Source of the DNA: QHXM01 sp032160705
GTDB lineage: Bacteria; Acidobacteriota; Blastocatellia; Pyrinomonadales; Pyrinomonadaceae
Direction: 5' to 3'
Length of the DNA stretch: 64,000 bases
Assembly: GCA_032160705.1 (NCBI GenBank)
Contig: JAVHVE010000061.1
Coordinates: forward strand, 1 to 64,000
Position numbers and translations under genes: made by a program. Under the pieces are notes generated by a model that was not told the DNA's origin, made no database searches, and saw nothing but the letters and a program-made list of their open reading frames with translations. Position 1 is the stretch's first letter. Each line of letters starts with the position of its first letter. Shown in pieces: positions 50,807 through 59,733 of this stretch.

Positions 50807-51913
50807 TCAGTTTCGATCCAATGATTCAACGGCCAGGGTGTGAAACCTGCGGCGCACGCTGTTGATGTTGACGAACGGAAGGGAACGCGCGTGCGTGCGA
50901 TTGGTCAGGAGGATGAAGGTGCGCGCGTGCACGGGATCGTTCCAGCAGCTTGTGCCTGTGAAGCCCAGATGACCGAAACTGTCAGGCGATAGGTTCGCGC
51001 CAGCCGTTGAATCCTGTGTTGCTGCAAGCTGCCAGCCGACGGAGCGCGCCTCTTCCATGCCCTTCGTCAGATTAGTGCGAAAGAGCGCGCACGTTTCCGG
51101 TTTGAGCAGCTCGGTGTACGCGGCAAAAAATTGTGTAGCGAGACGGAAAGTTTCGCGCGCGGTTGAGAACAGCCCGGCGTGACCGGCTGCGCCGCCAAGA
51201 AAATGCGCGTTGCCGTCGTGGACTTCGCCCCAGATTAAATTCTTACGCCAGGCGTAGCTGTCTGCTTGCTCACCACCACACGTTTCGCACTCGTAAACGT
51301 TGCCCATCTCACAGGCAGCAATCTCCGTTATCAAAGCTTTGTCAGGATTGAAAAACGTGCGTCTCAATTTAAGCGGCTCGAAAATTTCACGCCGGGCGAT
51401 TTCCGCGAGCGGGGCATTCTGTAATCTTTCGAGCAGGAATCCGAGCGTGATAAAACCCAGATCGCTGTAGCGAACCTGTGCGCCCGGCTGAGATTCGAGC
51501 GGCTCGCCACTGATTGCCTGCAAAGCGCGCTCTTTATCCCCATTCGCGATGAGATAGAGCGGACGCCATGCCGGAAGACCTGACGTGTGCGTCAGGAGTT
51601 GGCGGATGGTGAGGGCGCGCTTGTCGTTTGTGTCAAACTCAGGAAGATAGCGGGCTGCCGAATCGTCCAGCTTCAACGCGCCGCGCTCAAAGAAGAGCGC
51701 GCAGAGTAATCCTGTCACTAAAGGTTTCGTCAAGCTTGCCAGATCGTAAATCGTGTCGAGTGTGGCCGCGTGCTGTTTCGTATCTTTGACGGCCAGGCCG
51801 AGCGCATCGGCCAGCCGGACGGATGCGCCTTCGGCGACGACGTAGACGGCTGATGGAAAATCGCCCGCCGCGATACGCTCGGCGAGCATGGATGAGATGG
51901 AGTCGTCGTGCAT
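50807..51913 (-). CDS. Serine beta-lactamase-family hydrolase
   Basis: 368 residues of the class C beta-lactamase/esterase-like family (Pfam Beta-lactamase). SxxK is in YDLASLTKPLVTG, the second motif is YSD in VRYSDLGFITLG, and the third motif is HLG in GHLGFTGTS. No signal peptide, so a cytoplasmic esterase or peptidase is likelier than antibiotic resistance. The ATG at 51913 overlaps the TGA of the upstream oxidoreductase (TGATG), giving coupled translation; a TTG one codon earlier is unlikely. Confidence 0.88.
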   Translation of the reverse strand: MHDDSISSMLAERIAAGDFPSAVYVVAEGASVRLADALGLAVKDTKQHAATLDTIYDLASLTKPLVTGLLCALFFERGALKLDDSAARYLPEFDTNDKRALTIRQLLTHTSGLPAWRPLYLIANGDKERALQAISGEPLESQPGAQVRYSDLGFITLGFLLERLQNAPLAEIARREIFEPLKLRRTFFNPDKALITEIAACEMGNVYECETCGGEQADSYAWRKNLIWGEVHDGNAHFLGGAAGHAGLFSTARETFRLATQFFAAYTELLKPETCALFRTNLTKGMEEARSVGWQLAATQDSTAGANLSPDSFGHLGFTGTSCWNDPVHARTFILLTNRTHARSLPFVNINSVRRRFHTLAVESLDRN

Positions 51914-52908
51914 CAACGTGGCATGATTCCGTCAAATATTCCAAGGCCTGGATGCGCTGCGTGTTCGTGAATACGTTCGAGCGCGCGAATCGCCAGCGCG
52001 AGGGCGCGCCGCCCATCTTCGCCGGAAACTGGCGAAGGCTTGCCCTCGCCCGCGGCTAGAAGAAATGCTTCAATTTCGGCGCGCAGCGGCTCGACATCCT
52101 GAACCTCAAGGTGGCGTGTGTTGACTCCAGGCCGCGCGTTTCCTGCCTGCGGCGGGATTAAACTGCTGATCGAGGCGTAGCGTGTGCTGTAATCAACCGC
52201 GATGTAATCGTGCGGCTGGAAGAAGCGCATCTTCCTGATTCTCTCCGTCCCGATGCGCGAGGCAGTGATGTTGGCGACCGCACCCGTTGCGAACTCAAGG
52301 CGCGCGTTCGCTGCATCCACGCGATTTGTCAGCACCGGAATTCCGACGGCGCGCACATCCGTCACCTCCACGTCCTCGCCGACGAGCCACTGCACGATGT
52401 CCAGATCGTGAATCATCAAATCGAGCACCACATCAATGTCGAGCGAGCGCGCGGTGAATTCACCAATGCGGTGAATCTCGAAATAGAGCGGAGCTTTGAC
52501 GTATGGGCGCAAAGCGACGAGCGCCGGATTGAAGCGTTCGAGATGGCCGACTTGCAGGAGCGCGCCGCCTTTTGCGGCAGCGGCAATCATCCGGTCGGCT
52601 TCTTTCAAATCGCGCGCGATAGGCTTTTCCACCAGAACATGAACGCCTGCTTCGAGCAGCGCGCAGGCAATCTCGGCGTGCGCCTCGGTCGGGACGGCGA
52701 GACTCACCGCATCGCAGCGCCCGACAAGCTCTTGCCACCGCATCGTCCACCCTGTTTCTCTTTCGGCGGCAATCGAGCGCGCTGTTGCTTCGTCGAGGTC
52801 GCAGACAGAGACGAATTGCGTTTGCCCTTCGGAATCGAGCGCCGCGTGAATTCGCGCGTGCTGGCGACCCAGGTGTCCAACGCCGATGACGGCTGTGCGT
52901 AGAGTCAT
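51913..52908 (-). CDS. Gfo/Idh/MocA-family oxidoreductase
   Basis: 331 residues. N-terminal NAD(P)-binding AVIGVGHLGRQHARIHAALD, catalytic Lys in VLVEKPIARDLKEAD and a C-terminal substrate domain with VLDLMIHDLDIVQWL (conserved HD/H). It acts on a sugar or cyclitol, unknown. The start follows a repeat arm directly (cttATG), no ribosome site. It is divergent from the ArnT-like gene; the serine hydrolase follows in the operon. Confidence 0.9.
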   Translation of the reverse strand: MTLRTAVIGVGHLGRQHARIHAALDSEGQTQFVSVCDLDEATARSIAAERETGWTMRWQELVGRCDAVSLAVPTEAHAEIACALLEAGVHVLVEKPIARDLKEADRMIAAAAKGGALLQVGHLERFNPALVALRPYVKAPLYFEIHRIGEFTARSLDIDVVLDLMIHDLDIVQWLVGEDVEVTDVRAVGIPVLTNRVDAANARLEFATGAVANITASRIGTERIRKMRFFQPHDYIAVDYSTRYASISSLIPPQAGNARPGVNTRHLEVQDVEPLRAEIEAFLLAAGEGKPSPVSGEDGRRALALAIRALERIHEHAAHPGLGIFDGIMPR

Positions 52909-52911
52909 AAG

Positions 52912-53081
52912 AAAAGTGGTCAGAAGGTCAGTGGTCGGTGGCCAGTTAAATGCCCGCCCCCATCTCAGAGCATCTGACGGATTGAAGATATATGTGTCTT
53001 AGACGATACTCAAGTATGATACCCAATAAGTTTTTTACTGACCACTGGCCACTGACTACTTCTCTGGTTACCGACCACTGC
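52912..53081. repeat. gtggtca/ggtcagt-unit palindrome in a divergent promoter region
   Basis: The left arm (52912-52958) and right arm (53034-53081) are near-complementary. Each ends three or fewer bases from a start codon, oxidoreductase on the left and ArnT-like on the right. The ~75-base centre (52960-53033) must hold any promoters. Confidence 0.8.
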
Positions 53082-53083
53082 TT

Positions 53084-54718
53084 ATGACCCTTGCCAAGCG
53101 CGCCGGGCTACTCTTCTTTCTCGCCGCTGCCGCCTTCTACCTCTACGGTCTCGGACACCTGCCGTTCGTCGGGCCCGATGAGCCACGCTACGCGCAGGTG
53201 GCGCGCGAGATGTATCTCCACCATGACATGGTGACGCCGACGCTCGGCGGCCACACGTGGTTTGAAAAGCCCGCGCTGCTTTACTGGATAATGATGGCGA
53301 GTTATCGCCTCTTCGGCGTCTCAGAATGGGCGGCGCGCTTAGGCCCTGCGCTTTCGGGGCTGCTCACCGCGCTTTTAATCTACTGGATAGGAAGACGTGT
53401 AGAGCGCGCCGCCGAAGTGGAGAAGGGCGGGAGCAATAATCTTGGCCTGTGGAGCGGAGTCGCCGCTGCATCGAGCCTCGGAATGATCGTTTTCTCTCGT
53501 GCTGCAAGCTTCGACGTGCTGGTGACGATGACGATGACGGCGTCGCTCGCGTGCTTCATCGTCGCAGAGATAGAGACGAACGAGAAGCGGCGGAAGTGGC
53601 TGCTGGCAGGTTTTTACGCAATGGTCGGGGCTTCGTTGCTGGCAAAAGGATTGGTCGGCATCGTTATCCCTTGCGGCGTGGTCGGCCTTTATTATCTGCT
53701 GCGAAGGGAATGGCCGCGCAAGGCTCTCTTCATGAGCGCGCTGTGGGGAATTCCTCTTGCTCTCGCTCTCGCTGCCAGTTGGTATGCTCCCGTGATCGCG
53801 CGTCACGGCTGGACGTTTGTGGACGAGTTTTTCATCCAGCACCATTTCGCGCGCTTCGTCTCGAATAAGTATCGCCACCCGCAGCCATTCTATTTTTACC
53901 TGCCGATCATCATGATACTGGCTCTGCCCTGGACGGCCTTTCTCATCGCGGGCTTGGTCAGGGCGAGGCGTTGGAACTGGCGCGAGCAGACTCCTGAGAA
54001 CAAGTTTCAAGTCTTCGCGCTGGCGTGGCTCATCGCGCCCGTCGCTTTCTTTTCCTTTTCGGGATCGAAGCTGCCGGGCTATGTGCTGCCCGCGCTGCCC
54101 GGTGCGATGTTGTTAGTGGGGAATGCTCTGGCACGATTCGTCAGAGGCGAAGAAGGCCGCGGTGCGATGCGAGCGACCGGCGCTCTTCTTCTCGTCCTTG
54201 CTCTGGCAGGAATATTCTATGCGGCGCGAACCGGGGATGTCGCAATCGCCTGCGCTCTCGTCATTGCCGCGCCACTTGCGCTCGCGGGCGTGCTCGCGAT
54301 TGTCTGGAAGCAAAGGCACGCTCTGCGAGTTGAGTTGATCTGTAGCGCCATGTTCATCGCGGTGGTGCTCGCGCTCAACTGCGGCGTGGGTCGCGTCGCG
54401 CTGCTTGAATCTGTGCGCGATCTTATGCAACTGGCGGAAGCGCGAGGCTATGCCGCGACGCCAGTCTTTTACATGCTGACTAGTGATCGCACGGCGGAGT
54501 TTTATGCCGGAGGACGACTGGGCTACCGTCCCGATGGCGAGCCTCTGAGATTTGACGGGGCAACTCAAGTCGCCGATGCAGCCAGAGAGCGTGGCGGCAC
54601 GGCTCTCGTTTTAATTCCCAACGAATGGGCGCATCGGCTCACAGATTATTCAGCCGTCGAAACCGAGATCATTGGACAAAACGGAGTCCTGACTCTGCTG
54701 GCAATCCGTGTGCGCTAG
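53084..54718 (+). CDS. ArnT/PMT-like (GT39/83) glycosyltransferase
   Basis: 544 residues with about eleven to twelve helices. The signature acidic motif PFVGPDEPRYAQVAREM lies in the first periplasmic loop, followed by PTLGGHTWFEKPALLYW, as in ArnT-like enzymes that move a sugar from undecaprenyl phosphate to lipid A or protein. The C-terminal part is a soluble domain (~440-544). The ATG lies directly after a repeat arm (tgcttATG) without ribosome site. The real acceptor is unknown. Confidence 0.9.
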   Translation: MTLAKRAGLLFFLAAAAFYLYGLGHLPFVGPDEPRYAQVAREMYLHHDMVTPTLGGHTWFEKPALLYWIMMASYRLFGVSEWAARLGPALSGLLTALLIYWIGRRVERAAEVEKGGSNNLGLWSGVAAASSLGMIVFSRAASFDVLVTMTMTASLACFIVAEIETNEKRRKWLLAGFYAMVGASLLAKGLVGIVIPCGVVGLYYLLRREWPRKALFMSALWGIPLALALAASWYAPVIARHGWTFVDEFFIQHHFARFVSNKYRHPQPFYFYLPIIMILALPWTAFLIAGLVRARRWNWREQTPENKFQVFALAWLIAPVAFFSFSGSKLPGYVLPALPGAMLLVGNALARFVRGEEGRGAMRATGALLLVLALAGIFYAARTGDVAIACALVIAAPLALAGVLAIVWKQRHALRVELICSAMFIAVVLALNCGVGRVALLESVRDLMQLAEARGYAATPVFYMLTSDRTAEFYAGGRLGYRPDGEPLRFDGATQVADAARERGGTALVLIPNEWAHRLTDYSAVETEIIGQNGVLTLLAIRVR

Positions 54719-54780
54719 AGCGGAAATTCGGTTGAGTGAAGTTGAGTGCGTCTGGGGTAAATAATCCCGAATGGTGGTCA

Positions 54781-54881
54781 AAGGTGAGGGCGAAACGAAC
54801 CACGAATTAACACGAAGAAGACTCAAGCAACTTTGTGTTGTTTCGTGTGACTTCGTGGTTCGTTGTGACCTTCTTTTTGTA
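54781..54881. repeat. CACGAA-type inverted repeat, copy 2
   Basis: Left arm aaggtgagggcgaaacgaacc.., right arm ..tttcgtgtgacttcgtggttcg then ttgtgacctt. The arms pair with few mismatches. Same family as 6486-6578. It lies between convergent genes, so may also terminate transcription. Confidence 0.65.
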
Positions 54882-54895
54882 AGTTGGTATAAGAA

Positions 54896-55852
54896 TTAGC
54901 GCAGGGTTTTGTCGAAAAAGTCTATCACGCGACGGTCGTAGGTCTCGCCCTGTTCGCCCGTGGCGGACGGCAGGTTATAGCCGGTCAAAGGCAGATCGCC
55001 GTTGACTTCGACGTTGGCAGTTTTGGGAAAGCATTGCGCGAGCGCCAGAGTCGAAGCGCGCAACTCTTCGGGTCCCTGACCTGCCAGCAGCAACACGCGA
55101 CGATTCGCGGCGCTGCCCGCGGCCTCACATGAGCGTGTGTTGTCGTAGCCACCGAGAAAATAGATTCGCATCCCAACGCGCGCCAGCCATTTCAGCAAAC
55201 CGTTGCTCAAGCCTGTGCGTTCCGTGACAGTCGCGTTCAAAACATCGTTCGGCGAGTCGGGCACGGAATCAAGCACCAGCGCGCTCACCTTTTCATCCCG
55301 CGCCCCTGTGCGAAGAGCTGCGTAAGCTCCCAGCTCGACCCCGTAAAGCCCTGCTTGAGGGCCGACGAGCGGGCGCTCCTGCGGTGTCTTTAAAGAGCGC
55401 AGGTAATCGAGGGCTGCGCCCGTATCTTCCGTCTCTCTACCGCCGAAAGAAGTCCAGGCAACCGGAGGCTCAACGCCGTGCCCGCGCAAATCCGGCCAGA
55501 GCACTGTGAAGTTGGTTGCCTCGTTGAGCTTGACGCCGAGATTCAGCAGCCAGGAGCGATCTGCGCCATAGCGGTGCAGCAGGATGATGGCCGGAGCGCC
55601 TTCCGCGCCGCGCAGCAGCCAGCCGCGCGCTCTTGTTCCATCGCGGTTCGCCCATTCCTCGTTCGTTGCTTTCAACCCGCGTTCGCTTAGGAGCGTGAAC
55701 GTTTCAGGTGTGACGAGATAGGCCTGGCGCGGTGGCCGCGTGACCTTGAAGACCAGCCACCCAGTCGTGAGCACAATCGCCAGCAACAACAGCCCGGCGA
55801 TTGGCAGTAGCATCTTCAACAGCTTCTTGCCTGGTATTCGGCGACGAGCCAT
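54896..55852 (-). CDS. Membrane-anchored alpha/beta hydrolase-fold protein lacking the nucleophile Ser
   Basis: 318 residues. N-terminal basic stretch and one helix (residues 12-36), then an alpha/beta hydrolase domain: APAIILLHRYGADRSW, FTVLWPDLRGHG and GPQAGLYGVELGAYAAL. In the nucleophile elbow the Ser is Glu173 (GVELG; codon GAG). The acid and His region is also weak (VEVNGDLPLTGYN). The hydrolase activity expected of the family may be lost. It is transcribed after mobA across the gggatga palindrome, which ends next to its ATG. Confidence 0.8.
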   Translation of the reverse strand: MARRRIPGKKLLKMLLPIAGLLLLAIVLTTGWLVFKVTRPPRQAYLVTPETFTLLSERGLKATNEEWANRDGTRARGWLLRGAEGAPAIILLHRYGADRSWLLNLGVKLNEATNFTVLWPDLRGHGVEPPVAWTSFGGRETEDTGAALDYLRSLKTPQERPLVGPQAGLYGVELGAYAALRTGARDEKVSALVLDSVPDSPNDVLNATVTERTGLSNGLLKWLARVGMRIYFLGGYDNTRSCEAAGSAANRRVLLLAGQGPEELRASTLALAQCFPKTANVEVNGDLPLTGYNLPSATGEQGETYDRRVIDFFDKTLR

Positions 55853-55857
55853 CTTCG

Positions 55858-55954
55858 AGAGGGATGAGGGATGAGGGATGAGGGATGAAAAAGATACTAC
55901 TCAACTTGAGCAGTCCTTTCTTTCATCCCTCATCCCTCATCCCTCACCCCTTTT
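55858..55954. repeat. gggatga heptamer palindrome between mobA and hydrolase gene
   Basis: Arms 55858-55888 (gggatga units) and 55923-55954 (tcatccc units). On the minus strand the first arm provides the last codons and TGA of mobA, and the second ends 7 bases before the hydrolase ATG. Confidence 0.85.
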
Positions 55955-56545
55955 TTCTCCCTCCTTCAGCGCGTTGGCGTAGTCTTCGGGTGTGTTGACA
56001 TTGGTGAAAAATCGGTTTGCGCCCTGAAGGTCGCTGAGTTCCTCGAAGGCGACCCGGCGCGTGTTTATCAGATTAAGCAGCGCTCGCGGGCGACGTTCAC
56101 CTGCTACGATCAATTCTTCGGCGCGCTCGCGCACTGGCTGTGTGCGATAGAACGCGCAGAGCGGCTGCCACCGTCCGTCCGCCTGCACAGGAACGACTGC
56201 ATCATAGTTTTCCCGAAGAGAGGCCAGCCGCACGAAAAGTTCTCCGGTGATAAAGGGAAGATCGCAGGCGACGACCGCCGCCCATTCCGCGCGGCAAGCT
56301 GCGAGCGCCGCGTGCAATCCACCGAGCGCGCCCCATTTTACATGAACATCCGGCACTGACGGTAATTGAGGCCACGCTGCGCCTGCAAATTTCGCCCCCA
56401 CCAGACTCGTCTCAGTCGTGATTGCAACGAGCGCCCGGTAGATTCGTTCGACGAAGCTTTGCCCGCCGAGATCAAGCAGTGCCTTGTCCGTTCCCATTCG
56501 GCTAGATGCCCCGCCGACGAGAATAAAACCTTCGACTTCAAGCAT
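55937..56545 (-). CDS. mobA: Molybdenum cofactor guanylyltransferase
   Basis: 202 residues. It attaches GMP to molybdopterin. Nucleotidyltransferase start GFILVGGASSRMGTDKALLDLGG, with ALGGLHAALAA and the Mg2+ Asp in VVACDLPFIT. The C-terminal block TNVNTPEDYANAL is typical. The final residues KRGEG-stop are read from the gggatga repeat. No other molybdopterin genes are in the window. Confidence 0.92.
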   Translation of the reverse strand: MLEVEGFILVGGASSRMGTDKALLDLGGQSFVERIYRALVAITTETSLVGAKFAGAAWPQLPSVPDVHVKWGALGGLHAALAACRAEWAAVVACDLPFITGELFVRLASLRENYDAVVPVQADGRWQPLCAFYRTQPVRERAEELIVAGERRPRALLNLINTRRVAFEELSDLQGANRFFTNVNTPEDYANALKEGEKRGEG

Positions 56546-56942
56546 GAATAGCTGCTACGTCCCCGGCGTTCTTAAACGAGCGGCGGCAGCCGCTCATCCG
56601 GGCAATAATACTTCCGCATAAGCATCCAACCAGGCGAGCTGTTTATCTCATCAGAAGATGCGCGCACGACGACCATAGACATTGAACGCGCACGTTATCA
56701 CTAGAGCGCTGGCGGCGGCAAGGGAAAAGCCGTGATAGGTGACAAGTGACAGGTGACAGGAAAAAGCGTTTTTATCTTGTCACCTGTCACTTGTCACTTG
56801 TGACGCGATAAAGTTATATTCGATGATGGTGGCGGTGGCCTCGTTCCCCCTTGATCGCCCTCGCCCTTGCCACCGGCGGCGCGCTCACCGTTCGGACGAG
56901 AAGGGTCGTCCCTTTTCCTTCAATGTTTCCAGAGGTAGCTTA
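56546..56942. other. Intergenic region between mobA and the S55 protein gene
   Basis: 397 bases between divergent genes. It holds a small hairpin gagcggc-ggca-gccgctc (56578-56595), the gtgacag palindrome (56726-56802) and the S55 gene's leader. A start codon at 56823 is in frame but rejected. Nothing else is seen. Confidence 0.55.
56726..56802. repeat. gtgacag heptamer palindrome upstream of the S55 protein gene
   Basis: aaaagccgtgataggtgaca.. pairs with ..tgtcacttgtcacttgtgac around aaaaagcgttttta. Bases 56767-56800 match 28727-28760 at 32 of 34. It stands alone between divergent genes, about 140 bases before the start. Confidence 0.8.
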
Positions 56943-58811
56943 ATGAAAAGAATTTTCGCAGCGACTTTCAGCCTGATTCTGGCGCTTGGAATCCTGTGCG
57001 TCTCCGTCTCTGCTCAGAAGGCGTCAACCATTGCACCACTTCCCGCTGATGCGCGCTTTTTCCCCCTCGAAGATTTGAAGCCCGGAATGAAGGGCGTAGC
57101 GCGCACAGTTTTTAGTGGCAGCGAGCCGGAAGAGTTCGGCGTCGAAATCCTGGGCGTCCTCCCCGGTTTCCCCGCGCCGCGCCAGTCGGCAATCATCGCT
57201 CGCCTGACGGGAGCGAATGCCGAGCGCACAGGCGTGTTCGGCGGCATGTCGGGCTCGCCCGTTTACATTGACGGGCGACTTGTCGGGGCGATTGCCTTCA
57301 GCTTTCCGTTCTCGAAAGAACCGATTGCGGGCATCACTCCAATCAAGCAGATGATAGACATCTTTGAGCGTGGTGGGGAGCGCAACACGAATGCTGGAGA
57401 GCCTCGTTCCTTCTCTTTTACAGAGTTGGCTTCAGCCGACTGGAAGCCGCGATTGCCTAAGCCCTCAGTGACGGGCGCACCATTCGTCGCACCCGTTGCA
57501 ATGAACTCGCCGCTCATCGCTTTGCTCGGTCAGCAGTTGCAACCAATCGCCACGCCCGTCGTCTTCGGCGGCATCAGCCAGGACGCGCTTGCGCTTTATT
57601 CGCCGCAACTCCAGGCCAACGGTCTGTTGCCGGTCTCAGGCGTTGGCGGCGCGGCAAGCATAACCCGGCTTGCTCCCGTCACGGACAAAACGCTTGCGCC
57701 CGGAACTTCCGTCAGCGTTCAACTGGTGCGCGGCGACTATTCGATTGCAGCGGCGGGCACGGTGACGTTCCGTGATGGCCTACGGATTTACGCTTTCGGC
57801 CACCCGTTCCTGAGTCTTGGCGCGAGCGACATGCCCATGACGGAGAGTTCGGTCGTGACCGTCATCCCGAACGCGAATAATTCTTTCAAGCTCTCAGTTC
57901 CGGGACAGATGGTCGGAACCATTTCGCAGGATCGCGCCACCGGAATCTACGGACAGCTCGGCCAGGCTCCGAAGATGATTCCTGTCAAAATCAACCTTCG
58001 CACCAGCCGTGACCGCACCGAAACTTACTCCTACGAAGTGGCGAACGATTCTTTCCTGACGCCGCTTCTTTTGAACCTGACGATTTTCAGCACGATTACC
58101 TCGTCCGAGCGCAGCCTCGGTGATGCGACCATCAGCGTCAGCGGTAAAATCTCCGTCGTCGGACAAGAGCCGATTCAGGTTGACCGCAGATTCTCGGCAG
58201 CGAATGCCCCGATGCTGGCCGCAGGGTCTGTGGCCGTGCCCGTCAACGCGCTGCTCTCAAGCGGTTTTGAGAATGTTCAGATCGGCGGCATCACACTCGA
58301 CATTACGTCTTCGGAGACCAAGTACGCGGCCTCGCTCGACCGCATCGCGCTCGACCGCACGGAAGCCGGGCGTGGCGAGACCGTTGAGGTTCAGGCTTAC
58401 GTCAGAACCGAATCAGGCAAGCAATTTGTTCAGCGCATCCCTGTGCAGATTCCGCGTGACGTGCCGTTGGGGCAGCTTCTGGTCTTCGTCGGCGACGGAG
58501 GCGCTTTACAGCAAGGCTCTGCTTCACAGGCTTTCGTCCCGCAAGACCTGAGCCAGCTCGTTGACGCGATTAACAAGGTGAAGAAGAGCGACCGTCTTTA
58601 CGTTAAGCTCTTCCGCATCACGCCCGGCGCAGTTATCGGCACGAGCGAATTGCCGAACCTGCCGCCTTCGGTCATCGCGACACTCAACAGCGACAGAACC
58701 AGCGGCGGCTACACGCCGACCATTCTCTCACCGATTTTCGAGAAGGAACTCGCGCCCGCCGAGTTTGTCATCAACGGTCAACAGATGATCGGGATTAACG
58801 TCATCCGGTGA
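56943..58811 (+). CDS. Exported SpoIVB/S55-type serine peptidase-like protein
   Basis: 622 residues with a signal peptide (1-25, CVSVSAQK). The N-terminal ~220 residues match the SpoIVB peptidase S55 domain: FPLEDLKPGMKGVARTVFSG and the Ser motif GVFGGMSGSPVYIDGRLVG; a His is found in the later YAFGHPFLSLG block. The rest is beta-rich. ATG 56943 is chosen: it has AGAGG upstream and opens a signal peptide, while the frame's earlier ATG at 56823 would bury it. In spore-formers S55 enzymes cut signalling proteins; here a periplasmic role is inferred. Confidence 0.85.
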   Translation: MKRIFAATFSLILALGILCVSVSAQKASTIAPLPADARFFPLEDLKPGMKGVARTVFSGSEPEEFGVEILGVLPGFPAPRQSAIIARLTGANAERTGVFGGMSGSPVYIDGRLVGAIAFSFPFSKEPIAGITPIKQMIDIFERGGERNTNAGEPRSFSFTELASADWKPRLPKPSVTGAPFVAPVAMNSPLIALLGQQLQPIATPVVFGGISQDALALYSPQLQANGLLPVSGVGGAASITRLAPVTDKTLAPGTSVSVQLVRGDYSIAAAGTVTFRDGLRIYAFGHPFLSLGASDMPMTESSVVTVIPNANNSFKLSVPGQMVGTISQDRATGIYGQLGQAPKMIPVKINLRTSRDRTETYSYEVANDSFLTPLLLNLTIFSTITSSERSLGDATISVSGKISVVGQEPIQVDRRFSAANAPMLAAGSVAVPVNALLSSGFENVQIGGITLDITSSETKYAASLDRIALDRTEAGRGETVEVQAYVRTESGKQFVQRIPVQIPRDVPLGQLLVFVGDGGALQQGSASQAFVPQDLSQLVDAINKVKKSDRLYVKLFRITPGAVIGTSELPNLPPSVIATLNSDRTSGGYTPTILSPIFEKELAPAEFVINGQQMIGINVIR

Positions 58812-58838
58812 GACTTGCCGCAAGCACTTAATTGAAGA

Positions 58839-58877
58839 CGGGGTGAGAGACTGGAAACGTTTCTCACCCCGCTTTAT
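58839..58877 (+). terminator. Intrinsic terminator after the S55 protein gene
   Basis: CGGGGTGAGA (58839-58848) pairs with TCTCACCCCG (58862-58871), followed by CTTTATTTC. It lies 28 bases after the stop, a good rho-independent form. Confidence 0.75.
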
Positions 58878-59045
58878 TTCAAGAGCCCGACGCTCTCGAT
58901 TGACTATTGATTTGCCCGGTTGTTGGTGATATATAGCGCAGCGACCAGAGACATTTGACACGCAGTCTGAGCTTCCTTAACAACCATCCTCGCTTCCTTA
59001 GCCACCACCCTCGCATTTACTAAATTCGCCTTGGAGTAAAGTCAT

Positions 59046-59699
59046 ATGGGACAAGAGACAGACTCCGGGAGCAGAGTAGTCTATGCCGGGGCGTTTATTC
59101 TGGGAATGCTGCTCGCCATCGCAGGCTTTGCCATAGCGGTAAACGGCTGTCGTGAAGCAGCGAAGGTGAACGGCACTTACTATCCCGGACTGTTAGTGTA
59201 TCTTCTGCCTGCCGCCGGATTGGGACTAATGGGCTGGGGCTCAAAGGGCAGTGATCTGCTACGCCATGCGAAAGCCCCGAAGAAGGTCAGAGTGATTGCC
59301 GACGAACTCAAGATTTATCAGGATATGGACTCACGTTCAGCCGTCGTTGCGCGGCTGCCTTTCGGGACTGAAGTTGAAATCGGCGGAGTCAAAGAGGTGG
59401 ACGGCGTGGATTGGGTGATTATCAATCTGGCCGATGGGCAGCAAGGATACATTGTGGACAATGCGCCGATATTTACTTTCTTGAAGGCGACCGTCGTTGG
59501 CCGGGAAGCGATTCTTTATCAGGATATGGATTTTGAGCACCAAGTGGCGCGGCTGGCTACCGGGGATGAAATCGAAGTCAGCAAGTTTGACCTGGATAGC
59601 TTCAACCCGAACGGCCCCAACAATCCCTGGCTGAGAGTGTGGCTGCCCGAAGGGCAACTGGGGTACATTAACCGGAAGACGAGGATTAAGTTGAAGTAG
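59046..59699 (+). CDS. Membrane protein with two SH3-like domains
   Basis: 217 residues. Two N-terminal helices (about 12-33 and 50-68), then two tandem SH3b-like repeats: KVRVIADELKIYQDMDSRSA and VVGREAILYQDMDFEHQVAR, each with an IYQDMD/LYQDMD strand and a WVIINLADGQQGYI-type end. Bacterial SH3 domains often bind cell-wall peptides. A GGAG site is 9 bases before the ATG. Single gene between a terminator and convergent rsmG. Exact role unknown. Confidence 0.75.
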   Translation: MGQETDSGSRVVYAGAFILGMLLAIAGFAIAVNGCREAAKVNGTYYPGLLVYLLPAAGLGLMGWGSKGSDLLRHAKAPKKVRVIADELKIYQDMDSRSAVVARLPFGTEVEIGGVKEVDGVDWVIINLADGQQGYIVDNAPIFTFLKATVVGREAILYQDMDFEHQVARLATGDEIEVSKFDLDSFNPNGPNNPWLRVWLPEGQLGYINRKTRIKLK

Positions 59700-59733
59700 T
59701 TCATCTACGGCAACCAAAAGTCCTTCCTTAAAT

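Noticed and set aside
56823..56942. Earlier ATG for the S55 protein
   Set aside because: It would place 40 Arg/Pro-rich residues before a clear signal peptide; ATG 56943 has its own ribosome site.
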